Source: Acidimicrobiia bacterium (GTDB taxonomy: Bacteria; Actinomycetota; Acidimicrobiia; Spongiisociales; UBA5794). Taken from it: a stretch of 64,000 nt of DNA. The notes under the pieces were generated by a model that was not told the origin of the DNA, did no database searches, and worked only from the letters and a program-made list of their open reading frames with translations. Location: NCBI GenBank assembly GCA_036396535.1, contig DASWKR010000070.1, forward strand, positions 1 through 64,000, in the 5' to 3' direction. The translations under genes were made by a program, and so were the position numbers. Shown here in pieces: positions 53,051 through 62,221 of the stretch (positions within the stretch are counted from its first letter, which is position 1; every line of letters begins with the position of its first letter).

Positions 53051-54469
53051 GTGGACAACACTAACCAGGGCAGGGATGAGGACTCGCCGGACGAGCCTCT
53101 GGCCGTTCCGCCTGCCGACGAGGCACACGACGAGCCGGTGGACGGTGGCCCGGAGGCCGAGGTCGCCGGTCGTGAGTTGGGGAACGAACCTGACCTTTCA
53201 CGTCGCAGGGCCGAGCCGTGGCAGCCCCCGGCCTTCTACGGCCCGATCGATCTCCCGCCCGTCATCGGTGAGCCTGACCGCCTGCCGCGGTACGGCTATC
53301 CGGTAGCCCAGGTGACGGCTCGGCAGATCCCACCGCCCGAGGCTCGTCGCAAGCCCGGCTTCGGGTTCCTGGCGATCGTCGCCGGCATCGTCGGCTCCCT
53401 GCTGACACTGGGCGTCGTGGCCGTCATGGGCGAGTTCGCCGACGACGCGACGGTCGCCACGACGACGCCCGAGACGACGGTGGTGGCGACGCCCGACACC
53501 GTCGTCCAGATCAGGGAGATCATCACGGAAGGCGACGACTCCGGCGTTGCCAAGGCCGTCGCCGCCAAGGTCGTGCCCTCGATCGTGACGGTCGAGATCG
53601 GAAGCGCGTCGAGCGACGGCGGATTCAGCGCATTCGGATCCGGGTCCGGCGTCGTGCTCACCGCCGACGGGCTCATCGCGACGAACCACCATGTCATCGA
53701 GGACTCCGACGACACCAGGGTCGTCTTCCAGAACGGCCGCATCTATGAGGCCACCGTCGTCGGCAGCGACAGGCTCACCGACCTGGCGGTGCTCCGGATC
53801 TCGGCGACCGACCTCATCCCGATCGCGCTCGGGGCGACCGAGGGTCTCGCCATCGGAGACCGAGCCATCGCCGTCGGCAACCCGCTCGGGCTGCGGGGCG
53901 GGGCGTCGCTCACGGTCGGGGTCGTGTCCGCTTTCGACCGCGAGGTCCAGGTCGGCGTCGAGGACGTCCTCGTCGGGATGCTCCAAACCGACGCCCCCAT
54001 CACCCAGGGCTCGAGCGGCGGGGCGCTCGTCGACCGCGAGGGGCGACTGATCGGCATCACCTCGGCGATCGGTGTCAGCGAGGCGGGAGCGGAGGGCATC
54101 GGCTTCGCCATCCCGGTCGAGCTCGTGGAACGCATCACAAGCGAGATCATCGAGCTCGGCGAGGTGCGCCACGCTTTCCTGGGTGTCTCTCTCGACGACT
54201 CGTTCACGATGCTCGACGACGGGTCGATCATGCCGGACGGCGCCCTGATCACCGACTTCGCCGGGGCCGGTCTGGCGGCCGAGATTGCCGGCCTGGAACC
54301 CGGCGACGTCGTCGTCCGGTACGACGGGACCGCCGTGGAGACCAGAGACGATCTCATCATCGGCATCCGCCAATACCGCGTCGGCGAGACCGTCGAGCTC
54401 GAGGTCAGGCGCGACGACGCCTCCGTGATCGTCGCCATCGTGCTCGGAGAGAGGCCGACGGATGTGTGA
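53051..54469 (+). CDS. HtrA/DegP-like membrane-anchored serine protease
   Basis: The protein has 472 residues. A Pro/Glu-rich cytoplasmic N-terminal region (~1-100) precedes a membrane helix (~110-130) and a trypsin-like domain. The catalytic triad is His214 (TNHHV), Asp244 (DLAVLRI) and Ser322 (GSSGGALVD). A C-terminal PDZ domain (~370-465, FLGVSLDDS, LEPGDVVVRYDGTAV) follows. It degrades or processes misfolded extracytoplasmic proteins, as actinobacterial HtrA/PepD do. The start is GTG, probably leaderless. It may be the head of an operon with the DUF2342 gene 6 bp downstream. Confidence 0.92.
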   Translation: MDNTNQGRDEDSPDEPLAVPPADEAHDEPVDGGPEAEVAGRELGNEPDLSRRRAEPWQPPAFYGPIDLPPVIGEPDRLPRYGYPVAQVTARQIPPPEARRKPGFGFLAIVAGIVGSLLTLGVVAVMGEFADDATVATTTPETTVVATPDTVVQIREIITEGDDSGVAKAVAAKVVPSIVTVEIGSASSDGGFSAFGSGSGVVLTADGLIATNHHVIEDSDDTRVVFQNGRIYEATVVGSDRLTDLAVLRISATDLIPIALGATEGLAIGDRAIAVGNPLGLRGGASLTVGVVSAFDREVQVGVEDVLVGMLQTDAPITQGSSGGALVDREGRLIGITSAIGVSEAGAEGIGFAIPVELVERITSEIIELGEVRHAFLGVSLDDSFTMLDDGSIMPDGALITDFAGAGLAAEIAGLEPGDVVVRYDGTAVETRDDLIIGIRQYRVGETVELEVRRDDASVIVAIVLGERPTDV

Positions 54470-54475
54470 GCTGCC

Positions 54476-55576
54476 ATGAGCGACAACCTCTTCGATCGGC
54501 TCTTCGAGCTCTTCCAGTCGCCGGGTCCGGTGAATTGGAAGCTCGCCCGGGAGGTGTCCCGCTCCATGGCGGGAGCGAGACAGCCCGTCGATCCCCGCCT
54601 TGCGGAGGAGTACCTCGGACTCGCCCTCGCAGCCGAGCTGAGGCTCACCGAGATGCCCGGGCTCGGAACGCCATCGTCGCGCTCCATCGAGCCGGTCGAC
54701 CAGGCCACCTGGGTCGAGGAGAACCAGCAGAGCTTCGGGTACATGATCGAGCCGCTCGCCGATCGCTTCGGAAGCCAACCTGGTTCGACGCCGATGACGG
54801 AGATCTTCTCGTCGCTCGCTCCTGCGCTCCTCGGAATGCAGGCGGGCACGATGGTGGGAACCCTCGGCCACACCGTCATGGGCCAGTTCGACGCGGGAAT
54901 GCCTCCGCTCGAGCACGATCGGCGCTACGCCGTGGTGCCCAACATCGAAGGATTCGCCGCCTACGGCGGGCTCGACCCGCAACAGGTGAGGATGTGGGCG
55001 GTCCTCCACGAGATCGCCTTCCACACGATCATGGACGTGCCATGGCTGCGCGGCCACATCGTCTCCGTGGTGGGCGACCTCCTCTCGTCGATCGAGGTGG
55101 ATCCGGAGCGGTTGGCGGGTCAGATCGGCTCGATCAGCTCTCCGGAGCAACTCGAGGAGATGCTCGGCGAGTCGACCGACCTCTCCTCGCTGATGGGCAT
55201 CGAGGTCGACAGGAGCCGATCGGCCCCGGTCGAGGCGCTGGTCGCCTTCATCGAGGGCTATGGGGACTTCGCCGTTGCGGGAGCCTCGCGTGGACTCCTC
55301 CCCGACCACGACCGCATCGCCGCGGCAGCCGCGGCCCGTCGCTCCGGCGATGAGGCGACCCGCTCGCTCGAGATCGCCGGGGTGACGCTCTCGCGATCGG
55401 GGGCGGCAGACGCGGCGCAGCTCTGCACCGAAGTCGCCGAGCGTTGGGGAACGGATGCGCTTGCCCGCGTCTGGGAGGCGCCGGAACACCTCCCGACGAT
55501 CGAAGAGCTGGCGGACCCGGTCGGATGGGCGGCCAGGGTGCTGCTCCCGCTCGGTGACCTGGGGCTCGACACGTGA
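54476..55576 (+). CDS. DUF2342 putative zinc metallopeptidase with altered motif
   Basis: The protein has 366 residues of the DUF2342 type (PVNWKLAREVSRSMAG, FGYMIEPLADRFG, GFAAYGGLDPQQVRMWAVLHEIAFHTIMDVPW). The place of the HExxH zinc motif reads HEIAFH, so the second histidine of HExxH is Phe. A His follows one residue later. Whether zinc is still bound is unclear. Family function is unknown; some members are linked by name to coenzyme F420. The gene follows the HtrA gene by 6 bp, consistent with cotranscription. Confidence 0.8.
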   Translation: MSDNLFDRLFELFQSPGPVNWKLAREVSRSMAGARQPVDPRLAEEYLGLALAAELRLTEMPGLGTPSSRSIEPVDQATWVEENQQSFGYMIEPLADRFGSQPGSTPMTEIFSSLAPALLGMQAGTMVGTLGHTVMGQFDAGMPPLEHDRRYAVVPNIEGFAAYGGLDPQQVRMWAVLHEIAFHTIMDVPWLRGHIVSVVGDLLSSIEVDPERLAGQIGSISSPEQLEEMLGESTDLSSLMGIEVDRSRSAPVEALVAFIEGYGDFAVAGASRGLLPDHDRIAAAAAARRSGDEATRSLEIAGVTLSRSGAADAAQLCTEVAERWGTDALARVWEAPEHLPTIEELADPVGWAARVLLPLGDLGLDT

Positions 55577-55604
55577 GACCGGGCCACCGCGGTCGGGTGT
55601 ACCC

Positions 55605-56063
55605 ATGACGGTCGCCGTGGGCAGCCCGGCCCCTCAGTTCGAGCTGAGAGATCAGCATGGCCAGAAGGTGAGCCGCGACAGCCTGCTCGGCGCCAAGTCA
55701 CTGGTCGTGTTCATCCCGTACCCATTCACGCGCGTCTGCACGAGCGAGCTGTGTGAGATCCGGGACAACACCGCCTTGTTGAACGACATCGATGCCAAGG
55801 TCGTGGCGATCACGGTCGACACCGTCGGTGCGATCAGGCGCTGGGCCGAGGAGCAGCGATACGAGTTCCCCGTGCTCAGCGACTTCTGGCCCCACGGCGG
55901 CGTCGCCCAGGCATACGGCGCATTCGACGACACGTACGGCTACGCCAAGCGGTACACCTTCGTGCTCGACGAAGACGGGATCGTCCGTGACGTCGTCAAG
56001 TCGGACGAGCTGAGTGCAGGCCGCGAGTTCCAAGCCGTTGTGGAAGCCCTCGAGGCGATCTGA
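55605..56063 (+). CDS. peroxiredoxin (AhpE/BCP type)
   Basis: The protein has 152 residues. The peroxidatic Cys45 stands in PYPFTRVCTSELCE (with Pro, Thr and Arg of the PxxTxxC motif), and Cys50 could be a resolving residue. VGSPAPQFELRDQHGQKV and FPVLSDFWPHGGVA are typical of the AhpE/bacterioferritin-comigratory groups. It reduces peroxides in the cytoplasm. The ATG at 55605 starts the domain. It is 28 bp after the DUF2342 gene on the same strand and may belong to that operon. Confidence 0.9.
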   Translation: MTVAVGSPAPQFELRDQHGQKVSRDSLLGAKSLVVFIPYPFTRVCTSELCEIRDNTALLNDIDAKVVAITVDTVGAIRRWAEEQRYEFPVLSDFWPHGGVAQAYGAFDDTYGYAKRYTFVLDEDGIVRDVVKSDELSAGREFQAVVEALEAI

Positions 56064-56117
56064 GCCGGACGCTCGGCTCGCCCGTGCCGCGGCGTGCGCC
56101 GGGCGGATCGGGCCTCG

Positions 56118-56792
56118 TCAGGTCTCGAGGCGGTAGCCGACCCCTCGGACCGTCTCGATCGTCGGGCTGCTCGGAACCTGCTCCAACTTGCGCCGCAGGC
56201 GCCTGATGTGCTGGTCGAGCGTCTTCGAGTCGCCCCAGGTCACACCCCACACCTCGTCGAGCAGCTCCTCGCGGGTGACGATCCGGCCGGGCCGCCTCAT
56301 CAGCAACCGCATCAGCTCGAACTCCTTGCGCGGCAGCTCGAAAGCCGTCGAGTCGAGTCGCAGCTCGTACCGCCCCTCGTCGAGGACGGCGCGGCCGGCG
56401 GCGATCACGTCCGGCTCGTCCGGCGCTGCGGTCGAGCGCCGCATGGCTGCATGGATACGGGCGACCAGCTCGCGCACCGAGTACGGCTTCGTGAGGTAGT
56501 CGTCGGCTCCCAGCTCGAGTGCAGTGATGACATCGGCCTCGCTGTCCTTGGCGGACAGCACGATCACGGGAACCTCCGACTCGGTCCGCATCCTCCTGAG
56601 CACGTCGAGGCCTGCCATGCCTGGAAGCATGAGATCGAGGAGCACTACGTCGGGCCGCTCCTCGCGGAAGGCGAGCAGCCCTTCCCTGCCGTCGCCCTCC
56701 GCCCGAAGCTCGAAGCCCTCACGGCCCAGCGCCACCTCGAGGGCTTCGACGTAAGCCGGCTCGTCTTCGATGATGAGCACGCGCAGCATCAC
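56118..56792 (-). CDS. OmpR-family response regulator (PhoB/RegX3 type)
   Basis: The protein has 224 residues. The receiver has Asp53 in VVLLDLMLPGMAGLDVL, acidic IIEDEP at the start and Lys in LTKPYSVREL. The DNA-binding winged helix contains ELPRKEFELMRLLMRRPG and WGDSKTLDQHIRRLRRKLE. It overlaps the kinase gene by 4 bp and is next to pst, so it probably controls the phosphate regulon (as RegX3/PhoP do). Its likely target site is the repeat at 58013-58034. Confidence 0.93.
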   Translation of the reverse strand: MMLRVLIIEDEPAYVEALEVALGREGFELRAEGDGREGLLAFREERPDVVLLDLMLPGMAGLDVLRRMRTESEVPVIVLSAKDSEADVITALELGADDYLTKPYSVRELVARIHAAMRRSTAAPDEPDVIAAGRAVLDEGRYELRLDSTAFELPRKEFELMRLLMRRPGRIVTREELLDEVWGVTWGDSKTLDQHIRRLRRKLEQVPSSPTIETVRGVGYRLET

Positions 56793-57949
56793 GCGACCCT
56801 CAGGGGAAGCGTGATGGTGAACGTGGCGCCGGCACCGGGCTCGGAGGAGATGTCGACGGTGCCGCCGTGGTTGAGGCTGACGTGGCGCACTATCGCCAGG
56901 CCGAGCCCCGTGCCGCCGGTCACGCGGCTCCTCCCGCGGTCGACGCGATAGAACCGCTCGAAGATGCGATCGTGGTGCTCGGATGGGATGCCGATGCCGT
57001 TGTCGCGCACCGAGATGCGTACGAAGGCGGTGTCGTGCTCGACCGAGACGACCACCTTCCCCGGCGCGTCACGATGCTCGACGCTCGAGTACCGGATGGC
57101 GTTGTCGACGAGGTTGGTGACGGCCGCTTCGAGTTGCCTGGCGTCGCCGTCGATCTTGACCTCGGCGTCCGGCACGGCCAGCTCGATGCCCACACCTCGC
57201 TCGTGAGCGATGGGCTCCACCTGGTGGACTGCCAGCTTCACGACCTCCTGGACGACCAGCGGCTCACGCTCGAAGTCGCCGGACTCGACGAGCGAGAGGT
57301 CCATGATGTCCTCGAGCAATCGAGCCATGCGGTCGGATTCGGAGCGGAGGCGGGTCGTCAGCCGCCGCCTGGCGTTCGGATCGGCCTCGTCCTCGAGGGT
57401 TTCGGCGAGGACGCTCAGCGCTCCGAGCGGCGTCTTCAGCTCGTGGCTGACGTTGGCCAGGAAGTCGCGGCGCATGGCGTCGACTCGGACCCTCCCCGTC
57501 AAATCCTCCAGGTAGACGAGCGCCGAGATACCGCCGACCCCGTGCACCGGGACGGCTGTGATCCCGATGTGGCGGTGCTTCGGTACCTGGATCTCGACGA
57601 CGTCGCGGACGGTCTCGCCCCTCTCCCCCATCGTCTCGAGGACCCGCTCGATCCGGAGCTCGGTGATGGCCGCTCCGTGGCGGGCGCCGAGCAGCTGCTG
57701 GGCGGCATCGTTCGAGAAGGCAACCCGGCCGCCGGCCGTCAGGGCAAGCACCCCGAACGGCGCCCGCTGCCAGGCCACGCTGGCCTCGTCCCTGGCGATC
57801 TCGGCGCTGACGATCTGGCGCTCTACGCCCTGGCGGCGGGCCTCGGCAGCCGCGACCGCACGCCCGGAGCGGATGAGCGCCGAGACGGCGACGGCGGCAG
57901 CTGCTGCGAGAAGCGTGATGGCGCCGCCTACCGGAATGATCGTGTCCAC
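56789..57949 (-). CDS. sensor histidine kinase (PhoR/SenX3 type)
   Basis: The protein has 386 residues. One N-terminal membrane helix (~7-27) is followed by a PAS-like domain (~55-150), a dimerisation domain with His169 in NVSHELKTPLGAL, and an ATPase domain (NLVDNAIRY, RDNGIGIPSEH, GTGLGLAIV). It lacks a large external sensor loop, as in PhoR and SenX3, which monitor phosphate through the Pst/PhoU complex. It overlaps the response-regulator gene by 4 bp and is divergent from pstS. Confidence 0.92.
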   Translation of the reverse strand: MDTIIPVGGAITLLAAAAAVAVSALIRSGRAVAAAEARRQGVERQIVSAEIARDEASVAWQRAPFGVLALTAGGRVAFSNDAAQQLLGARHGAAITELRIERVLETMGERGETVRDVVEIQVPKHRHIGITAVPVHGVGGISALVYLEDLTGRVRVDAMRRDFLANVSHELKTPLGALSVLAETLEDEADPNARRRLTTRLRSESDRMARLLEDIMDLSLVESGDFEREPLVVQEVVKLAVHQVEPIAHERGVGIELAVPDAEVKIDGDARQLEAAVTNLVDNAIRYSSVEHRDAPGKVVVSVEHDTAFVRISVRDNGIGIPSEHHDRIFERFYRVDRGRSRVTGGTGLGLAIVRHVSLNHGGTVDISSEPGAGATFTITLPLRVA

Positions 57950-58012
57950 GTCTCGCGACTATAGGTGTGGGTCGCAACGGCGAGGATCGTTGTCAGACAA
58001 GGACACCCGAGA

Positions 58013-58034
58013 ATTCACCCTGAGTTCAAGCAGG
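58013..58034. promoter_or_regulatory. candidate PHO box
   Basis: Two 11-bp direct repeats, ATTCACCCTGA and GTTCAAGCAGG, share TTCA and are spaced as in actinobacterial PHO boxes (direct GTTCA-type repeats). They lie between the divergent kinase and pstS genes, 64 bp from the kinase start and 164 bp from pstS. Binding by the adjacent response regulator is inferred. Confidence 0.5.
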
Positions 58035-58197
58035 TGAGCGCCTCAGGTCACGTGCGCCCCATACGGTGTTGCCGGGCTGATCGCGACACCTCGATGAGGC
58101 GCCGAGTGCGTGATTCGGGATGGGTCACGGATCGGTCCGTCGCAGACAAGTGAGGGGCGGGAGCGGCGATGCTCTCGCTCGGACAACAGGAGAGGCA

Positions 58198-59274
58198 ATG
58201 ACATCAAGAAACAGGCTCGTCACCGCGGCGCTGCTCGCCTTGGCGCTCGTCGTCGCCGCGTGTGGTGGCGACTCCGACGAGACGACGACAACGGCAGGTA
58301 GCGGCGACACGACCCAGGCGCCGCCGGATACGACGGGGTCGGGCGGGCTCACCGGCCAGATCGTCATCTCCGGATCGTCGACGGTAGAGCCGATAACGGG
58401 ACGGGTTGCGGAGGACTTCGGCGGCGCCAATCCCGAGGTGAGGATCAGCGTCGACGGCCCCGGCACATCGGACGGGTTCGTGCTCTTCTGCAACGGGGAA
58501 ACCGACATCTCGGACGCCTCGCGTGCGATTCGTGAGGAAGAGGTCGAGACCTGCCTGGCCAACGGCGTCGAGCCGATCGAGATCAAGGTGGCGATCGACG
58601 GGTTGTCCGTCCTGACCTCCACGCAGAACACCGACGTGACCTGCCTCGACTTCGGCGACCTCTATGCCCTCCTCGGGTCGGAGAGCACGGCCTTCAACAC
58701 GTGGGCGGCGGCCAACGACCTGGCGGCGGAGATCCAGGCGGATGGACTGGGCGCATCGCACGCTCCATACGCCGACGTCCCCCTCGTGATCACCGCTCCA
58801 GGTGAGGAGTCCGGGACGTTCGACTCGTTCATCGAGATCGTGCTGGCGGACACCGCCGAGGCGCGCGGCACGGATGAGAACCCTCGTCCCGACTACGTCG
58901 CATCTCCCAACGACAACGTGATCATCGAGGGCATCTCGAGCAACGACACGTCGCTGGGGTGGGTCGGCTACGCCTTCTTCATCGAGAACCAGGACGTCGT
59001 CGCCGCCCTCGAGGTCGACGGCGGCGATGGCTGCGTCGCCCCGACGCCGGAGACGATCGCCAGCGGCGAATACCCGATCTCGCGACCGCTGTTCATCTAC
59101 GTGAACAAGGCGGCGGCCGAGGAGAAGCCTGCGCTGTCGGCGTTCGTCGACTTCTACCTCAGCGAAGCCGGCCTGGCCAATGTGGGCGAGGCGGGCTATG
59201 TCGACCTGACGCCCGACGAGAACGCCGAGTGGCTCGCCAACTGGGAAGCCGGGAACGTGGGCAAGGTCGACTGA
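58198..59274 (+). CDS. pstS: phosphate ABC transporter substrate-binding lipoprotein PstS
   Basis: The protein has 358 residues. A lipoprotein signal with lipobox VVAAC precedes a Thr/Gly linker. The phosphate-binding fold has GSSTVEPITG near 58, the DGPGTSDGFVLFCNGETDISDASR segment and APGEESGTFDSF, all conserved in PstS. It captures phosphate outside the membrane for PstCAB. The ATG at 58198 follows AGGAGAG. The long leader (58035-58197) carries no recognised structure. A strong hairpin after the stop separates it from pstC. Confidence 0.95.
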   Translation: MTSRNRLVTAALLALALVVAACGGDSDETTTTAGSGDTTQAPPDTTGSGGLTGQIVISGSSTVEPITGRVAEDFGGANPEVRISVDGPGTSDGFVLFCNGETDISDASRAIREEEVETCLANGVEPIEIKVAIDGLSVLTSTQNTDVTCLDFGDLYALLGSESTAFNTWAAANDLAAEIQADGLGASHAPYADVPLVITAPGEESGTFDSFIEIVLADTAEARGTDENPRPDYVASPNDNVIIEGISSNDTSLGWVGYAFFIENQDVVAALEVDGGDGCVAPTPETIASGEYPISRPLFIYVNKAAAEEKPALSAFVDFYLSEAGLANVGEAGYVDLTPDENAEWLANWEAGNVGKVD

Positions 59275-59285
59275 CCGGGCGCACG

Positions 59286-59325
59286 GATGGACGGGGCCCA
59301 CGGTTGGCGTGGCGCCCCGTCCATC
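59286..59325 (+). terminator. strong hairpin between pstS and pstC
   Basis: GATGGACGGGGC (59286-59297) pairs perfectly with GCCCCGTCCATC (59314-59325) across a 16-nt loop: a 12-bp stem without a T-run. It fits a partial terminator or RNA-stability element that raises pstS over pstCAB expression. Confidence 0.55.
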
Positions 59326-59381
59326 GGCATGATTGACGTCGATCTGGGAAGCGAACTGCGAAGCGCCGACCGAGGACTGTG

Positions 59382-60314
59382 ATGACGACAGAGCCAACCG
59401 AGACAATCGGACTGCTTGCCGGGTCGCGCCCCCGCCAGCGTCGAGAGCGTGTGATCCGCTGGTTCTTCCTCAGCGCGGCGGCCACGTCGATCCTGATAAG
59501 CGCAGCCATCGTGCTCTCGCTCGCCGGTGAGGCCTGGACATTCATCAGCAACGTCGAGTTGGCGTCGCTCACCGACATCGGCTGGTTCCCGAGGCGGGGA
59601 GCGTACGACATCGGGACGATCGTCGTCGGGACGCTCCTGGTGGCGGGCATCGCCATGCTCGTGGCCGCTCCGTTGGGGTTGGGGGCGGCGATCTACCTCT
59701 CTGAGTACGCCGATCGCAGGCTCCGCAAGGTCCTCAAGCCGGCGTTGGAGATCCTGGCGGGCATCCCGAGCGTCGTCCTCGGCTACTTCGCATTGACGTT
59801 CATCACCCCCGAGCTGCTCAGGAGGATCTTCGGCAGCGAGGTCGCCGGGTTCAACATGCTGGCAGCCGGAGTCGGCGTCGGCATCCTCACCATCCCGTTG
59901 GTGGCATCGATCACCGAGGACTCGCTGCGCGCCGTGCCCAACTCGCTACGCGAGGCGTCGTACGGTCTGGGCGCCTCCCGGATGCGGACGTCGCTGCGGG
60001 TCGTCTTCCCGGCCGCGGTATCGGGCGTCGTCGCCTCGTTGATCGTGGCGTTCTCGCGCGCCATCGGGGAGACCATGGTCGTCGCAATCGCAGCAGGGGC
60101 CCAGGGCGGATCGCTGTTTTCGGTGAACGCGCTCCAGCCCGGCCAGACCATGACGGCGGCGATGGCCTCGCTGGCGATCGGCTCCGACCGGGTCCGCGGC
60201 GCCGACTTCGCCTTCCAGAGCCTGTTCTTCGTGGGTTTGTTGCTCTTCACGATGACACTGACACTGAACGTGATCTCGGAACGATTCGTCCGGCGAGTCC
60301 GGCAGAGGTACTGA
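59382..60314 (+). CDS. pstC: phosphate ABC transporter permease PstC
   Basis: The protein has 310 residues and about six membrane helices. The periplasmic loop ends before the permease core, with LKPALEILAGIPSVVLGYFAL and SLREASYGLGASRMRTSLRVVFPAAVSGV (the EAA-like ATPase-contact loop) characteristic of PstC. GTG at 59379 and ATG at 59382 are both possible; the ATG has the better spacing to AGGA. It forms the phosphate channel with PstA. Confidence 0.94.
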   Translation: MTTEPTETIGLLAGSRPRQRRERVIRWFFLSAAATSILISAAIVLSLAGEAWTFISNVELASLTDIGWFPRRGAYDIGTIVVGTLLVAGIAMLVAAPLGLGAAIYLSEYADRRLRKVLKPALEILAGIPSVVLGYFALTFITPELLRRIFGSEVAGFNMLAAGVGVGILTIPLVASITEDSLRAVPNSLREASYGLGASRMRTSLRVVFPAAVSGVVASLIVAFSRAIGETMVVAIAAGAQGGSLFSVNALQPGQTMTAAMASLAIGSDRVRGADFAFQSLFFVGLLLFTMTLTLNVISERFVRRVRQRY

Positions 60315-60315
60315 C

Positions 60316-61263
60316 ATGGCGATCACCACACCCCGGGCGTACGCGCCGGACGCGGTGCGCAGGGTCTTGCAGCGCAAGAAGCGGGACGTGCGCGGCCGCA
60401 CGTTCCATGTCGGCCTGGTGGCGACGCTCCTGACGAGCGTGGCGATATTGGTGATCCTCATGGTGGATGTGGTTCTCGACAGCTTGACGGTCTGGGAGAC
60501 CCGGAGCCTCGGAAGCTTCCTGACGAGCCAGCTGTCGGCGGATCCGGCGGTGGCCGGCATCGCCCAGGCGCTGTACGGCTCGATCGTGCTCATGATGTTC
60601 ACGATCGCCATCGCATTCCCGCTGGGGATCTCGGCCGCCATCTACCTGGAGGAGTATGCCCGCGACACCCGCTTCACCAGGATCATCAACGCCAACATCC
60701 GCAACCTGGCGGGCGTCCCGTCGATCGTGTACGGCATCCTCGGCCTCGCCCTCTTCGTCAAGGCGTTGGAGTCGATCACGGGTCCCCAGGTCCACGGCAG
60801 AAGCGTCATCTCGGGCGGCTTCACGCTGGGGCTGCTGGTTCTCCCCATCGTCATCATCACCACTGCGGAGGCGCTGCGCGCCGTACCCGGCGGGATACGC
60901 GAGGCTGCATACGGCGTCGGCGCGACGCAATGGCAGATGATCCGTCAGCATGTGTTCCCCGTGGCAGCACCCGGGATCCTCACGGGGACCATCCTCTCGA
61001 TAGGGCGTGCCTTCGGTGAAGCGGCGCCGCTCCTCATGGTCGGGGGGATCACGACGTTCTTCCAGGCAGGCGACGCCAGCATCGTCGAGCAGCTCCAAGG
61101 GCGGTTCAGCGCTCTCCCGGTTCTCGTCTTCTCTTGGGTCCGCTTTCCCCAAGACGAGTTCCGGGCCCTCACGGCCGCCCTGATCATCGTCATGCTCGTC
61201 GTGCTGCTTCTGATCAACGCCACAGGCATCTACCTGCGAAACCGGTACGAGAAGGACCTATGA
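60316..61263 (+). CDS. pstA: phosphate ABC transporter permease PstA
   Basis: The protein has 315 residues and about six membrane helices. [25 protein letters not shown] and [22 protein letters not shown] are PstA core and ATPase-contact segments. The N-terminal ~45 residues are cytoplasmic and basic. The start lies one base after the pstC stop and the stop overlaps the pstB start (ATGA), so translation is coupled. Confidence 0.94.
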   Translation: MAITTPRAYAPDAVRRVLQRKKRDVRGRTFHVGLVATLLTSVAILVILMVDVVLDSLTVWETRSLGSFLTSQLSADPAVAGIAQALYGSIVLMMFTIAIAFPLGISAAIYLEEYARDTRFTRIINANIRNLAGVPSIVYGILGLALFVKALESITGPQVHGRSVISGGFTLGLLVLPIVIITTAEALRAVPGGIREAAYGVGATQWQMIRQHVFPVAAPGILTGTILSIGRAFGEAAPLLMVGGITTFFQAGDASIVEQLQGRFSALPVLVFSWVRFPQDEFRALTAALIIVMLVVLLLINATGIYLRNRYEKDL

Positions 61264-62207
61264 GCCAAGAACGAGAGGGGGTACGCGAGATGCCGACGAC
61301 CGAGACGACCCGAGCCGCCCAGGATGGCGGCTCGAGGAGCGGGTTCGGCGAGCAGACCCATGACCGTCCGTTAGCGTCACGGCGCATGGAGGTCCCCGAC
61401 GACAAGGCTCGCATAGACGACTTGAACGAGCATCCGGTGGTCATCGACGTTCGAGACCTGAACGTGTTCTACGGGGACTTCCACGCCGTCAAGGGCGTCG
61501 CCCTCCAGATCAGGCAAAACGAGATCACCGCCCTCATCGGGCCCTCCGGGTGCGGCAAGTCGACGGTCCTTCGATGCTTCAACCGGATGAATGACCTCAT
61601 CGACATCGCCCGCGTCGAGGGGGAGGTCCTCTATCACGGAGTGAACCTGTACGACACGGCCGTCGACCCCATCGAGGTCCGTCGCCACGTCGGCATGGTG
61701 TTCCAGAAGCCCAATCCGTTCCCGAAGTCGATCTACGACAACATCTCTTTCGGACCCAGGATCGCCGGCTACAAGGGCAACATGGATGACCTCGTCGAGC
61801 AGTCGCTCCTCCGGGCGGCGCTCTGGGACGAGGTGAAGGACAAGCTCAAGGAGTCTGCGTACGCGCTCTCCGGCGGCCAGCAGCAGCGACTGTGCATCGC
61901 CAGGGCGATCGCCACCAATCCGGACGTCGTGCTCATGGACGAGCCGTGCTCGGCGCTCGACCCGATCGCCACGCTCCGCATCGAAGAGCTCATGCAGGAG
62001 CTCAAGGCCGACTACACGATCATCATCGTCACGCACAACATGCAGCAGGCGGCGCGCGTGAGCGACCGGACGGCCTTCTTCAACGTGCAGGTGAACGAGA
62101 AGGGCCAGCGGACCGGCCACCTCGTCGAGTTCGGCGAGACCGGGAGGATCTTCACGAATCCGATCGAGAAGGCGACTGAGGACTACATCACCGGTAGGTT
62201 TGGCTGA
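61260..62207 (+). CDS. pstB: phosphate ABC transporter ATP-binding protein PstB
   Basis: The protein has 315 residues, with an N-terminal extension of about 60 residues before the conserved [19 protein letters not shown]. Walker A is GPSGCGKST, the signature [18 protein letters not shown], Walker [14 protein letters not shown] and H-loop [31 protein letters not shown] is a PstB mark. The ATG overlaps the pstA stop. An internal ATG at 61386 (MEVPDD...) is an alternative start that would give the more usual ~270 residues. Confidence 0.95.
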   Translation: MSQEREGVREMPTTETTRAAQDGGSRSGFGEQTHDRPLASRRMEVPDDKARIDDLNEHPVVIDVRDLNVFYGDFHAVKGVALQIRQNEITALIGPSGCGKSTVLRCFNRMNDLIDIARVEGEVLYHGVNLYDTAVDPIEVRRHVGMVFQKPNPFPKSIYDNISFGPRIAGYKGNMDDLVEQSLLRAALWDEVKDKLKESAYALSGGQQQRLCIARAIATNPDVVLMDEPCSALDPIATLRIEELMQELKADYTIIIVTHNMQQAARVSDRTAFFNVQVNEKGQRTGHLVEFGETGRIFTNPIEKATEDYITGRFG

Positions 62208-62221
62208 GAAGCGAGGGGCAG

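Noticed and set aside
53198-55606. 802-residue minus-strand open frame opposite the HtrA and DUF2342 genes
   Set aside because: Shadow of two recognised plus-strand proteins; it has no domain and Asp/Arg/His-rich composition.
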